A DNA stretch of 64,000 nucleotides from Gemmatimonadaceae bacterium (lineage in GTDB: Bacteria > Gemmatimonadota > Gemmatimonadetes > Gemmatimonadales > Gemmatimonadaceae), in the NCBI GenBank assembly GCA_040882285.1, contig JBBEBQ010000005.1, positions 124,001-188,000 on the forward strand. The letters are read 5' to 3'. This document shows, in pieces, positions 26,266-34,894 of this stretch. Each line of letters begins with the position of its first letter. The first letter of the stretch is position 1. The position numbers and the translations under genes were made by a program. Below the pieces are notes generated by a model that was not told the origin of the DNA, ran no database searches, and saw nothing but the letters and a program-made list of their open reading frames with translations.

Positions 26266-27687
26266 CTATGCGAGCTGCAGAAAAGCGGTCGCCGTGGTGC
26301 CCCGACCTACAGTACTCTCGATCTCGACCGAGCCGCCGTGCTGGGCGGCGATCCAACTTGCAATCGGAAGCCCGAGGCCCGTGCCGCCCGGGTCGCCGGA
26401 ACGGGCCGCGTCCGCCCGATAGAAGCGCTCGAAGACGTGGGGTAACGCGTCGGGCGGAATCCCGGCCCCCGTATCCTCCACGACGAACACGGCCACGCCC
26501 TCCTCGCGACGCAGGCTCAGCCGTACGCGGCCACCCGGCGGCGTGTATTTGATGGAATTATCTACAAGAATCAGAAAGAGCTGCTTCAGACGGTCCCGGT
26601 CGCCTTCGATCGTTGACGGTTCGAGCTGGCGAATTTCCAGGAGCTGCCCGTGTGCAAGGAAGCGCGCCTCACCGATGACCTCCATGACCAGCCGGTCGAG
26701 CTCGACCGGCTCGCGCCGGAGCGGCACGCCTGCGTCAGCCCGCGCAAGCGCCAGCAGGTCGGCCACCAGACGCGCCATTCGGCCGGCCTCCAGGGCAGCC
26801 TCACGGGTAGCCCACTCCCGCTCCTCAGCCGGCATGTCCCTTCGGTCGCGCAGCAGCTCCAAATTCGCCTGGATCGCGGTCAGCGGCGCGCGCAGCTCGT
26901 GCGACGCGTCGGATACAAAGCGCTGCTGCATTCTATACGCCTGATCGAGACTTCCCAGCATCTCGTTGAATGTCGCCGCAAGCCGCCCAAGCTCGTCCCC
27001 GGCGGGCTTGACCGCCTCAGCCGGTACCCGCCGCGAAAACTCGCGTGAGCGTGCTATGGCGGCTGCGGTTTCCGTCAGCAAGCCGACAGGGCGCAACGCA
27101 TGCGCCGCGAGAAGCCAGCCGAGGAAAAAGGCCAGCGCGGTCCCGACGCCGGCCATCAGCAACATGATCTGCCCGAACCGTCCGACCGCGCTGTCGATCA
27201 TGCCGAGCCGCGCGACCGCGACGAGGTATTCGGACTCGCCCGGGAGCGCCAGGGCGTACAGTCGCCACCTTACGTTGCCCGGAACCAACCCGAACGCGCC
27301 AGAGGGCCTGCGGTCTCTATGTAATGGAGGCGCCAACCGCGCGATGGCCGCGTACGGCGGGGGCGCGGTGGCGGCGAGCAGGTCTCGAAGATCCACCGCG
27401 GGAGCCAGGGCTCCGCTCTCGGTTTGCAGGCGCACCACGCCGTCCCGGCCGTAGATTCGCATGGCCGAGCCCAGGAGCTGTGACGCATGCAGGACCTCAC
27501 CGCGCGCGGCGGCTGTCGAGGTGAGGGCCAGTTCCTCGGCTACATGCTGCGCGGAACCGGCGAGCGACCCATCCATCTCGTCATAGTGCGCCCGGCTGTG
27601 CACCGCATAGCTGTAGGCACACACCAGGAGGATGAGCAGGCCGGTGAGCCCGCCGTACCAGACCGCCAGCCGGAGCCGCAGCGACAT
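26266..27687 (-). CDS. Two-component sensor histidine kinase
   Basis: This 473-residue kinase has an N-terminal transmembrane helix (near 8-28), a periplasmic domain of about 140 residues, a second helix (IMLLMAGVGTALAFFLGWLL), a HAMP region, the H-box FVSDASHELRAPLTAIQANL, and the N, G1 and G2 boxes (LVDNSIKYTPPGG, VEDTGAGIPPDAL, GGTGLGLPIASWI). The architecture is that of CusS/TctE-like kinases that sense envelope stress or metals. It lies 20 nt after its cognate OmpR-type regulator. Confidence 0.93.
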   Translation of the reverse strand: MSLRLRLAVWYGGLTGLLILLVCAYSYAVHSRAHYDEMDGSLAGSAQHVAEELALTSTAAARGEVLHASQLLGSAMRIYGRDGVVRLQTESGALAPAVDLRDLLAATAPPPYAAIARLAPPLHRDRRPSGAFGLVPGNVRWRLYALALPGESEYLVAVARLGMIDSAVGRFGQIMLLMAGVGTALAFFLGWLLAAHALRPVGLLTETAAAIARSREFSRRVPAEAVKPAGDELGRLAATFNEMLGSLDQAYRMQQRFVSDASHELRAPLTAIQANLELLRDRRDMPAEEREWATREAALEAGRMARLVADLLALARADAGVPLRREPVELDRLVMEVIGEARFLAHGQLLEIRQLEPSTIEGDRDRLKQLFLILVDNSIKYTPPGGRVRLSLRREEGVAVFVVEDTGAGIPPDALPHVFERFYRADAARSGDPGGTGLGLPIASWIAAQHGGSVEIESTVGRGTTATAFLQLA

Positions 27688-27707
27688 CCTCGGCCTTGGC
27701 TCGCGGC

Positions 27708-28382
27708 CTACGGCTCGCGCAAGGCGTAACCGGTGCCGCGGAAGGTGTGGATCAGCCTGTGTTCACCAGCCGTCTCGAGTTTCCTGCGAAGCTGCTTGAC
27801 GTAGACCTCGAGCACGTTGGAGCTGCCCTCGACGTCGTACCCCCACACACGGTCCATGAGAAAATGCTTGGGAAGCACGCGACGCGGATGCAGCAGAAAC
27901 TGCCGCAGGACCTCGTACTCGGTGGACGTGAGATCAATGTCGCGGTTGCCGCGATGCGCCCGACGCGTGCCCGTGTCGAGCGACAAGTCCGCAAAGCGAA
28001 GAACCTCGGGGTGGTCAATCTCGCCGCGCCGGAGAAGCGCTTTTACGTGCGCGGCAAGCACGGCGAAGGTGAACGGCTTTACGATATAGTCGTCCGCGCC
28101 GCTTTCGAGCCCCTTCACCTGATCCGTCGGCGCATCGCGCGCCGTCAGCATGAGCACCGGCAGCTTCTCGTCCGCACTGCGCAGTCTCTTGAGCACCTCA
28201 AATCCATCGATGCCGGGCATCATGACATCGAGGATCACCAGATCGGGCGCGCGGTCGCGCGCGATGGTAAGGCCCTTTGCGCCCGCTTCCGCGGTGTCGA
28301 CCGTGTACCCCTCATATGCGAGCCCGCGCTTCAGCACGCTCGTAACGGTGGGATCGTCGTCTATGACCAGAACGCGTTGCAT
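27708..28382 (-). CDS. OmpR/PhoB-type response regulator
   Basis: This 224-residue DNA-binding regulator has the receiver acidic pair VIDDDPT, the phospho-acceptor Asp in VILDVMMPGIDG, the KPFTF lysine, and a winged-helix domain (LTSTEYEVLRQFLLHP to THTFRGTGYAL-type end, seen as HTFRGTGYALREP). It pairs with the downstream kinase and lies 15 nt downstream of the universal-stress gene. Likely targets are the adjacent membrane and metal-type genes; no binding site could be defined. Confidence 0.93.
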   Translation of the reverse strand: MQRVLVIDDDPTVTSVLKRGLAYEGYTVDTAEAGAKGLTIARDRAPDLVILDVMMPGIDGFEVLKRLRSADEKLPVLMLTARDAPTDQVKGLESGADDYIVKPFTFAVLAAHVKALLRRGEIDHPEVLRFADLSLDTGTRRAHRGNRDIDLTSTEYEVLRQFLLHPRRVLPKHFLMDRVWGYDVEGSSNVLEVYVKQLRRKLETAGEHRLIHTFRGTGYALREP

Positions 28383-28397
28383 GGTGGCTGGCCCCGG

Positions 28398-29693
28398 TCA
28401 GCTCAAGAAGGTGATGAGCATCTGGCCGGCCCTGTCGGTGACGCGCAGTACCTGGTCGAGCCCGTCGGTCCCCCGAAGTGCGTCCACGTTCTCTGGCTCC
28501 CCGATAGTGTGAGTGAGGTGCCGTCCGTCATTGCCGTCCGCTCCGCCAAGAAAAACCTGCAGCCGGCCGTCCCGTGGATCGTAGTCGAGCCCCTGCAGCG
28601 TATAGTCAACCGCCAGGGCCTGCGCTCCTATCTCCGGGTTGTCGATCTCTACAAGAACGCGCCTTCCAGCGTTGCGCGCGCTGAGCTCGCGAACGCGCTC
28701 CGCCATGGCCTCCCGTGAAAAGCCGGCGGAAGATCGAGTGTCCCGGAAATCTGCGCCCGGCGACGGCGGAACTACAAGAACCGGGCACTCGGCTCCACGC
28801 AGCACGCGGGTTGCCATGGTGCCGGCGACCAACCGCTTGAACAGGCCCCGCGGGTGGCTTCCGACCACCAGAAGATCGGCGTGGACGTCGCCCGCGACAG
28901 CGACGAGCTCGGAGGCCGGTTTCCCCGTGCGTTCGACTGGGATGATCCGCCTGTCGGGGCCCCCGGCCAGAATCTTCCCGAGCTGCGCGAACGTATCGCG
29001 CACGGCAGCGAAATACTCTACACGATCCTCGGCGCACTCAAACTCTGCGTCCGGCTCCGTCACGTGCACGAGATACACCGTGGTCACAGTTGGAAAGATC
29101 GCGAGCGCTTCGCGCGCGGCGGAAGCGCTCCACGGTAAGAGGTCCACGCCGATAACCGCGGTTCGTGGCATGCCGTCCATGGCGCGCGGCACTACCAGAA
29201 TCGGAGTGTCGCCGAGACGAACGACGTCAAAAACGGTGTCGCCGCCGAACCATCGGTCCGCCGCAGTATGACGGTGCATTCCCATGACTAGGAGGCGTGC
29301 CTGCCGCTGTCGAGCGAGCCGCGCAATGATCGGGGCGCGGTCGCCCAGCTTGACGTCGATGGTCCAGTCGTCCGTGCCGCCGGCAATCCGGCTCTGGTTC
29401 CGCACCGCGGCAAGCCTTCCTTCAATACGCGCGGCATCCCAGCGAGGACGAATCGGGCGGACGTTGGCCGCCGGAACATACGCGGAGATCGGCTCCATGA
29501 CGGAGATCACCTGGGCAGGCGCGTCCACCGCCCGAGCCACAACGGCTGCGGCGGAAAGCGCGTGAGTCGAGGCAGGAGTGCCGTCGGAAGCGACCAGGAT
29601 CGGTCCCGCGTGGACATCGGGCGCCGTGGACGACCCGCGCCGGGCGCGCTCGGTGAAGGAGTTTGTCGCTTGGGGCGAAATGGTCGCGGGCAT
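28398..29693 (-). CDS. Tandem universal stress protein with C-terminal DUF5335-like domain
   Basis: This 431-residue protein has two UspA folds. The first runs from GPILVASDGTPASTHAL to LGDTPILVVPRA with MGMHRHTAADRWFGGDT; the second runs from TAVIGVDLLPWSASAA to ECPVLVVPPSP with the ATP-type loop VVGSHPRGLFKRLVAGT. After residue 340 or so comes VRELSARNAGRRVLVEIDNP and LQGLDYDPRDGRLQVFLGG, which resembles DUF5335. GGAGG at 5-nt spacing sets the ATG at 29693. It heads the regulator-kinase operon and is divergent from the UPF0182 gene across 178 nt. Confidence 0.85.
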   Translation of the reverse strand: MPATISPQATNSFTERARRGSSTAPDVHAGPILVASDGTPASTHALSAAAVVARAVDAPAQVISVMEPISAYVPAANVRPIRPRWDAARIEGRLAAVRNQSRIAGGTDDWTIDVKLGDRAPIIARLARQRQARLLVMGMHRHTAADRWFGGDTVFDVVRLGDTPILVVPRAMDGMPRTAVIGVDLLPWSASAAREALAIFPTVTTVYLVHVTEPDAEFECAEDRVEYFAAVRDTFAQLGKILAGGPDRRIIPVERTGKPASELVAVAGDVHADLLVVGSHPRGLFKRLVAGTMATRVLRGAECPVLVVPPSPGADFRDTRSSAGFSREAMAERVRELSARNAGRRVLVEIDNPEIGAQALAVDYTLQGLDYDPRDGRLQVFLGGADGNDGRHLTHTIGEPENVDALRGTDGLDQVLRVTDRAGQMLITFLS

Positions 29694-29871
29694 ACCGGCC
29701 TCCAGAGCTCTCGGGTGATCCTCGAGGTCCGAAGAGAAGATATGATTGTCGGGCCACCAGCGATGTCGGCGTATCGCTGCATTTGGTCCCGCCATTCCCT
29801 TACGCGAGCGCGGGGAGAATCCCCTACTCCGCGGTGTCCGCGACCCCGCCTGCGTGATTAGTTTCTTTACC

Positions 29872-32673
29872 ATGACCACCCCCCCGCACGAGCCCCCGAT
29901 CGACCTCGGCTCCTTCCGCCAGCTCCCCGCGCGTCCGAGGCGGAGATTCGCAAAGTGGATCGTTCTGTTCATCGTGCTCTTCTTCGGGCTCATCCCGTGG
30001 CTCGTAGGCGCGATCACTGATTGGCTCTGGTTCAGGGAGATCGGGTACGCGACGGTCTTCTGGACCGACCTCAACGCCCGCGCGGCGCTCTTCGGAATCG
30101 GCGGGCTGCTCACGTTCGCGTTCCTGTACGGCAATCTGCGCCTGGCTCAGCGTGGTCCCGTCACGCAGCCGATCCTCCTCGCCAACCCGACCGGGCCGCC
30201 GGTGGATCTCGTAGCGATCATCGGGAAGCTGGCGCTCCCGCTCGCCGCGGTGCTCGCCTTTCTGTTCGGCATCTCGCTCTCAGCCCTCTGGCTCACCGTG
30301 CTGCAGGGGATGAACGGCGTCGCCGTGGGAGCCGCGGACCCGATCTTCGGCCGCGACGTCGGCTACTACCTGTTCACCCTGCCGCTCGCGGCCGCGGCGC
30401 TCAACGTGCTGGTGTCGCTGACCGTGCTCTCGCTGCTGGTGACGACCGCGATGTACTGGGTCCGCGGCGATCTCATTCTGCCTCCCCGGCGCACTTCAGT
30501 GGAGCGCAACGCCGCGTTTCACCTGGGCGGATTGCTGGCTTTTCTGTTCCTGCTGATCGCGATTCGCCTCTGGGCGGTCCGCGTACCGGGACTGCTGTAC
30601 TCGACGACCGGGCCGCTGTTCGGCGCGAGCTACACGGACACGCACGCGACCCGGCCCGCGCTCAACGTCTCCGCCGCGGTCGCGCTGCTGTCGGCCGCGC
30701 TCGTCCTCTGGGGAGTCGTGCGGGGCAAGCTCGTCTGGTTCGGCACCCTCGCGATCGCGCTGTACCTGGCGGTCGCCATCGTGGGGCGCGGGATCTTCCC
30801 GTTCGCGATGCAGAAGCTGCTGGTGGCGCCGAATGAGCTCAATCGCGAGACCGCGTACCTCGGGCATCACATCAAGGCCACGCGCGAGGCGTGGGGACTC
30901 GACAAGGTGGTAACGCGCGACCTGAGCGGGGAGGATCGGCTGAGCATGGCGGACATCACCGCCAATCCCGGGACGATCGAGAACGTGCGGCTCTGGGAGC
31001 GCGACCTGCTCAGCCAGACGTTCGGGTCGCTGCAGGAGATCCGGACGTACTACGACTTCATAAACGTGGACGACGACCGGTACATGATCGACGGCCGCTA
31101 CCGCCAGGTCCACCTGTCGGCGAGAGAGCTCAACACGCGCTCGCTGCCGACGAAGACCTTCATCAACGAGCGGCTGACGTTCACGCACGGGATGGGCCTC
31201 ACGATGGCTCCGGTGAACCAGGTCACGCAGGAAGGGCTCCCGGTGCTCTTCATCAAGGACCTGCCGCCCGTCTCCGTCATCTCGCTCAAAGTGACCCGTC
31301 CGCAGATCTACTTCGGGGAGCTGACCGACAGCTACGTCTTCGTCAACACGGGCCAGCCGGAGTTCGACTACCCCTCCGGCGAGGACAACATCTTCACCAG
31401 CTACAAGGGGACCGGCGGCGTCCCGATTTCGTCCTTCGCGAAGAAGCTCCTGTTCGCGTGGCACTTCCAGTCGCTCAAGCTGCTGCTGTCGAACGACGTC
31501 ACGCCGCAGAGCCGCGTCATGTACAACCGCGACATTCCGAGCCGGGTGCGCAAGGCGCTGCCGTTTCTCTCGTTCGACGGAGATCCGTATCTGGTCCTGA
31601 ACGACGCCGGCGAGCTGAAGTGGTTCGTGGACGCCTACACGACGAGCAGCAACTACCCGTACTCGCAGCCGCGGGCCGACGGCGTGAACTACATGCGCAA
31701 CAGCGTCAAGGTCGTGATCGACGCGTTCGACGGGAAAGTCACCGCGTACGTGGTCGATCCGGCGGACCCGCTGATCCGGACGTATGGCCGCATCTTCGGC
31801 GGGATCTTCCAGCCGCTGTCGGCGATGCCCGACGACCTGCGGCGGCACATCCGCTACCCGACGGACCTCTTCGACGCGCAGACGGCGATGTACACGACCT
31901 ATCACATGATGGACGCGCACACGTTCTACCACCGCGAGGACCAATGGCAGATGCCGCGCGTCGTGACGGCGGAGCGCGCGAACCCGTTCATGCGGCACGT
32001 GATCATGCGGCTGCCCGAGGAGCAGGCCGCCGAGTACATCTACATGAGCCCGTTCACGCCCCGCGGCAAGGACAACCTCGCGTCGTGGATGGTCGCGCGG
32101 AACGACGGCGAGCGGTACGGCGAGCTGCTGGTGTACCGGTTCCCGAAGCAGTCGCTGGTGTTCGGGCCGCGCCAGATCATGAACCGCATCAATCAGGACA
32201 CCGAGATCTCACGGCAAGTGACGCTGTGGGATCAGAGCGGCTCGGAAGTCATCAAGGGAGAGCTGCTCGTCATCCCGATCGAGGAGTCGCTCATCTACGT
32301 GCAGCCGCTGTACACGCGCGCCCGCGGCGGCACGATCCCGGAGATGAAGCGCGTGATCGTCGCGTACCAGAACCACGTGGTGATGGAGGAGACTCTGGAC
32401 CAGGGGCTCGCGCGCCTGTTCGGCGCGGAGGGTGACGCGCGCGCCGCGAGAGCGGACCGAGAAGTCTCCGGCGCGGACGCGCCCATATCCGGAGCTCCGC
32501 CCGCTCCGACTCCGACGGCCCCCGCTCCCGTTTCAGGCGCGGCTGCTACGCTGACGCAGCGGGCGCAACAGCACTACGATCGGGCGCTCGCCGCGCAGCG
32601 CAATGGGGACTGGGCTACGTACGGGGAGGAGATTCGCCGCCTCGGCGAGGTTCTGCGTCAGATGAGGCAATGA
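29872..32673 (+). CDS. UPF0182 family large membrane protein
   Basis: This 933-residue protein has about seven transmembrane helices in the first 300 residues (starting WIVLFIVLFFGLIPWLVGAI), then a long extracytoplasmic region (ITANPGTIENVRLWE, VYRFPKQSLVFGPRQI, SEVIKGELLVIPIEESLIYV), and a C-terminal AQQHYDRALAAQRNGDWATYG segment, all as in UPF0182/COG1615. The function of the family is unknown. The ATG at 29872 gives the family start; the frame upstream has no similarity. Its stop lies 4 bp before a hairpin element at 32678. Confidence 0.93.
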   Translation: MTTPPHEPPIDLGSFRQLPARPRRRFAKWIVLFIVLFFGLIPWLVGAITDWLWFREIGYATVFWTDLNARAALFGIGGLLTFAFLYGNLRLAQRGPVTQPILLANPTGPPVDLVAIIGKLALPLAAVLAFLFGISLSALWLTVLQGMNGVAVGAADPIFGRDVGYYLFTLPLAAAALNVLVSLTVLSLLVTTAMYWVRGDLILPPRRTSVERNAAFHLGGLLAFLFLLIAIRLWAVRVPGLLYSTTGPLFGASYTDTHATRPALNVSAAVALLSAALVLWGVVRGKLVWFGTLAIALYLAVAIVGRGIFPFAMQKLLVAPNELNRETAYLGHHIKATREAWGLDKVVTRDLSGEDRLSMADITANPGTIENVRLWERDLLSQTFGSLQEIRTYYDFINVDDDRYMIDGRYRQVHLSARELNTRSLPTKTFINERLTFTHGMGLTMAPVNQVTQEGLPVLFIKDLPPVSVISLKVTRPQIYFGELTDSYVFVNTGQPEFDYPSGEDNIFTSYKGTGGVPISSFAKKLLFAWHFQSLKLLLSNDVTPQSRVMYNRDIPSRVRKALPFLSFDGDPYLVLNDAGELKWFVDAYTTSSNYPYSQPRADGVNYMRNSVKVVIDAFDGKVTAYVVDPADPLIRTYGRIFGGIFQPLSAMPDDLRRHIRYPTDLFDAQTAMYTTYHMMDAHTFYHREDQWQMPRVVTAERANPFMRHVIMRLPEEQAAEYIYMSPFTPRGKDNLASWMVARNDGERYGELLVYRFPKQSLVFGPRQIMNRINQDTEISRQVTLWDQSGSEVIKGELLVIPIEESLIYVQPLYTRARGGTIPEMKRVIVAYQNHVVMEETLDQGLARLFGAEGDARAARADREVSGADAPISGAPPAPTPTAPAPVSGAAATLTQRAQQHYDRALAAQRNGDWATYGEEIRRLGEVLRQMRQ

Positions 32674-32677
32674 GAAC

Positions 32678-32817
32678 AACTGCCACTTAGAACTGCCAAG
32701 CTGCGAGCTTTCAGCTGGAAGCTTCCAGCTGCGAGCGAAGACTAGACTGCTCGTAGCTGGCAGCTACCAGCTGGCCGCTCGCCGCTTATCCGTTCTATGT
32801 GGCAGTTTGCTGTCTGC
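32678..32817. repeat. Empty heptad-repeat hairpin element (family B) between convergent genes
   Basis: About 140 bp read in 7-bp steps, mostly of the form NNNAGCT (for example TTCAGCT, GGAAGCT, TCCAGCT, CGTAGCT, GGCAGCT, ACCAGCT). The ends, AACTGCCAC at left and GTGGCAGTT at right, are inverted copies, as are the inner arms, and an 18-bp palindrome AGCTGGAAGCTTCCAGCT sits at 32713-32730. It fills the whole gap between the UPF0182 and Crp/Fnr genes and may act as a two-way terminator. It is the same family as the element around the 49711 gene but has no gene inside. Confidence 0.85.
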
Positions 32818-32822
32818 CGGAT

Positions 32823-33605
32823 CTACGCCACTCGCAGCGGTTGTCCTTCCAGGGCAAGCGCCGGTGGGATCATGAAATCGCCGAGCAGCTCCTCGTAATC
32901 CTCGCGGATTCGTCCGTAGCACTCACACGCGATCTGCTCGAGCCCGGAGCGGTCGGTGATCGTGATGCGGCCCCGCCGGTACTTGATCAGACCCGCGTCC
33001 TGGAGCGACTGAGCCGCCACCGTGACCCCGGGACGCCTCACGCCGAGCATGATTGCGAGAAACTCCTGGGTGAGCGGCAGCTCCTGCGCGTCCATGTGAT
33101 CGTGCGTCGTCAGCAGCCACTTCGCGCAGCGTTGCTCCAGGGAATGCAGCCGGTTGCAGGCTACCTGCTGCCCCGCCTGATTCAGCACCGCGAGCGTATA
33201 GCGGTGAAGGACGTCTCTGAGCGTCGGGGCGTGCCGGATGACCGCCTTGAAGGCGTCCGCCGGGATGCGCTTCGCCTCGCCGGCCACCTGCACCAGGATC
33301 CGCAGGGGCTGAGTCTTACGCCCGTGAAAGAGGGCCAGACCCGCGACTCCCTCGCGCCCGATCACGCCTACCTCGATGCTGGTCTTCCCGTCGTTCATGT
33401 CGTTGACGATGGACAGCATTCCGCTCTGCGGGAACCACGCGTATCGCATCGCCTCGCCCGGCTCGACGAGATCCTGCCGCAGGCGGAGCGGAACGGTTGT
33501 CGCGTGCTCCATTACCTTCGCGTAATCTTCCGGCGACAGCGCGCGCAGCAGCGAGTTTCTCTCGAGCGGGGCCTCGGAATGATCCAACTTCGGACGGGTC
33601 TCCAT
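32823..33605 (-). CDS. Crp/Fnr-family transcriptional regulator
   Basis: This 260-residue protein has an N-terminal cyclic-nucleotide-type beta-roll (LVEPGEAMRYAWFPQSGMLSI, landmarks VEPGE and GMLSIV) and a C-terminal winged helix (LPLTQEFLAIMLGVRRPGVT with GLIKYRRGRITI). There are no Fnr-type N-terminal cysteines, so it is not an iron-sulphur sensor. An AGGAG ribosome site precedes 33605. Similar regulators carrying the GREGVAGLALFHG segment are widespread and poorly characterised. It stands alone, convergent with UPF0182 and divergent from the sugar isomerase. Confidence 0.88.
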   Translation of the reverse strand: METRPKLDHSEAPLERNSLLRALSPEDYAKVMEHATTVPLRLRQDLVEPGEAMRYAWFPQSGMLSIVNDMNDGKTSIEVGVIGREGVAGLALFHGRKTQPLRILVQVAGEAKRIPADAFKAVIRHAPTLRDVLHRYTLAVLNQAGQQVACNRLHSLEQRCAKWLLTTHDHMDAQELPLTQEFLAIMLGVRRPGVTVAAQSLQDAGLIKYRRGRITITDRSGLEQIACECYGRIREDYEELLGDFMIPPALALEGQPLRVA

Positions 33606-33974
33606 CGTCAACTCCTGCGCGCCGGTACAGAGCGCTTGGGGAACCACCCAGGAGGACGGCAAAGGTGACCAGTGGTACCTTGTCCGATGTCGATTCTGAA
33701 TGCTCGGCCGGGGAGCCCGACGTGGGCACGGTCCGATACATGACAGTGTAGCGGTTTTACAGTCGAAATGCGACCGTAATCGGGTGGAACCTTTCCCGCA
33801 TCCGCGCACGGTGACCGTAGAGGCCATCCCGGCGAGGAATCCATCGGTTTCGTACGATGAGATTGTACCAATGTTACCACGCGCCTCGGAAGTGAAAAAC
33901 CGCCTCGTCGCACTCCTCGCGGCTGCGCATGCCGCTCGCCGGGTTCCCGGCTGTCGTGGAAGGGCGGACGTGTG
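33606..33974. other. Divergent intergenic region, 369 bp
   Basis: This is the space between the Crp/Fnr start and the Tat-signal isomerase start, and must hold promoters for both. AT-richer patches occur near 33745-33770 and 33850-33900, but I could not define a consensus promoter or an operator. No ORF with family similarity is visible. Confidence 0.4.
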
Positions 33975-34811
33975 ATGGGCGGGGCGATCGGCCGGCGGGC
34001 ATTCGTCAACGCGCTGCTTTCGGCCGGCGCCGCCATCGCCTTGCGGCCGGCGGCGGTCGAAGCCGCGCCGAAGAGAGCGCGATTCGGCTTCCAGCTTTAC
34101 ACCGCGCGGCGGGAGCTGGCACGGGACTTTTCGGGCACGCTCGCCCGCATCGCCGCGATCGGATACGACGAGGTGGAATTTGCCGGGTACCACGGCAACT
34201 CCCCCGCCGCTGCGCGCTCGGCGCTGCGAGCCGCGGGGCTGGCGGCGCCGTCCTCGCACATCGGGATGCCGGAGCTCGAGGGCGATTGGGCTCGAACGGT
34301 CGCGAATGCGGCCGCGATGGGGCACGATTATTTGATCTTCGCCTGGGTGCCGGACGCGCACCGCACGCCCGACGGCTACAAGCGACTCGCCGACCGCTTC
34401 AACCGCGCGGGTGAGGCGGCGCTGGCCTCTGGCGTCCGCTTCGGCTACCACAATTACACCTACGATTTCACGAGAGCGGGCGACGGCTTTCTCTATGACG
34501 TGCTACTGTCCGAGACCGACCCACGGTATGTGACGATGCAGCTGGATGTGTACTGGCTGGTCGATGCGGGCCAGGATCCGCTGGCGTATCTCGCTCGGCA
34601 TCCCGCGCGATACAGCTCGCTACACCTGAAGGACCGGACCGCCAGCGGGCGCATGGCGGACGTGGGAGGCGGCACGATAGACTGGTCGCGCATCATCCCC
34701 GCCGCGCGGTCCGCCGGCGCCCGCCACTTCTTCGTCGAGCACGACGACCCCGCCGACGCGTTTGTCAGCGCGCGAACGAGCCTGAGCCACCTCCGCTCGC
34801 TCGGGATCTGA
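33975..34811 (+). CDS. Sugar phosphate isomerase/epimerase (xylose-isomerase-like TIM barrel), Tat-exported
   Basis: This 278-residue protein begins with a Tat-type signal (IGRRAFVNALLSAGAAIALR) and continues as a TIM barrel with FGFQLYTARRELARDF, YDEVEFAGYHG, GVRFGYHNYTYDF, MQLDVYWLVDAG and SLHLKDRT, the metal-ligand pattern of AP-endonuclease-2-like isomerases. A GTG immediately upstream (33972) is an alternative start. It probably acts on keto-sugars in the periplasm together with the GMC dehydrogenase 83 nt downstream; the exact substrate is inferred only from context. Confidence 0.87.
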   Translation: MGGAIGRRAFVNALLSAGAAIALRPAAVEAAPKRARFGFQLYTARRELARDFSGTLARIAAIGYDEVEFAGYHGNSPAAARSALRAAGLAAPSSHIGMPELEGDWARTVANAAAMGHDYLIFAWVPDAHRTPDGYKRLADRFNRAGEAALASGVRFGYHNYTYDFTRAGDGFLYDVLLSETDPRYVTMQLDVYWLVDAGQDPLAYLARHPARYSSLHLKDRTASGRMADVGGGTIDWSRIIPAARSAGARHFFVEHDDPADAFVSARTSLSHLRSLGI

Positions 34812-34894
34812 CGGCGCCGCGAGCGGCGGTTCTAGTCATCCCGCGGAGCCGTTCGTAGTTTCTGACGGGGACAACCCGAACCCGAGCCGCAGAG

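Noticed and set aside
30496-31998. Long minus-strand ORF of about 500 codons inside UPF0182
   Set aside because: Arg/His/Val-rich antisense shadow of a clear UPF0182 gene.
30891-32435. Long plus-strand alternate-frame ORF inside UPF0182
   Set aside because: Overlaps the real gene in another frame with Arg/Gly-rich composition and no motifs.
32678-32817. CRISPR array
   Set aside because: The repeats are 7 bp with no spacers of uniform length, and there are no cas genes in the window.
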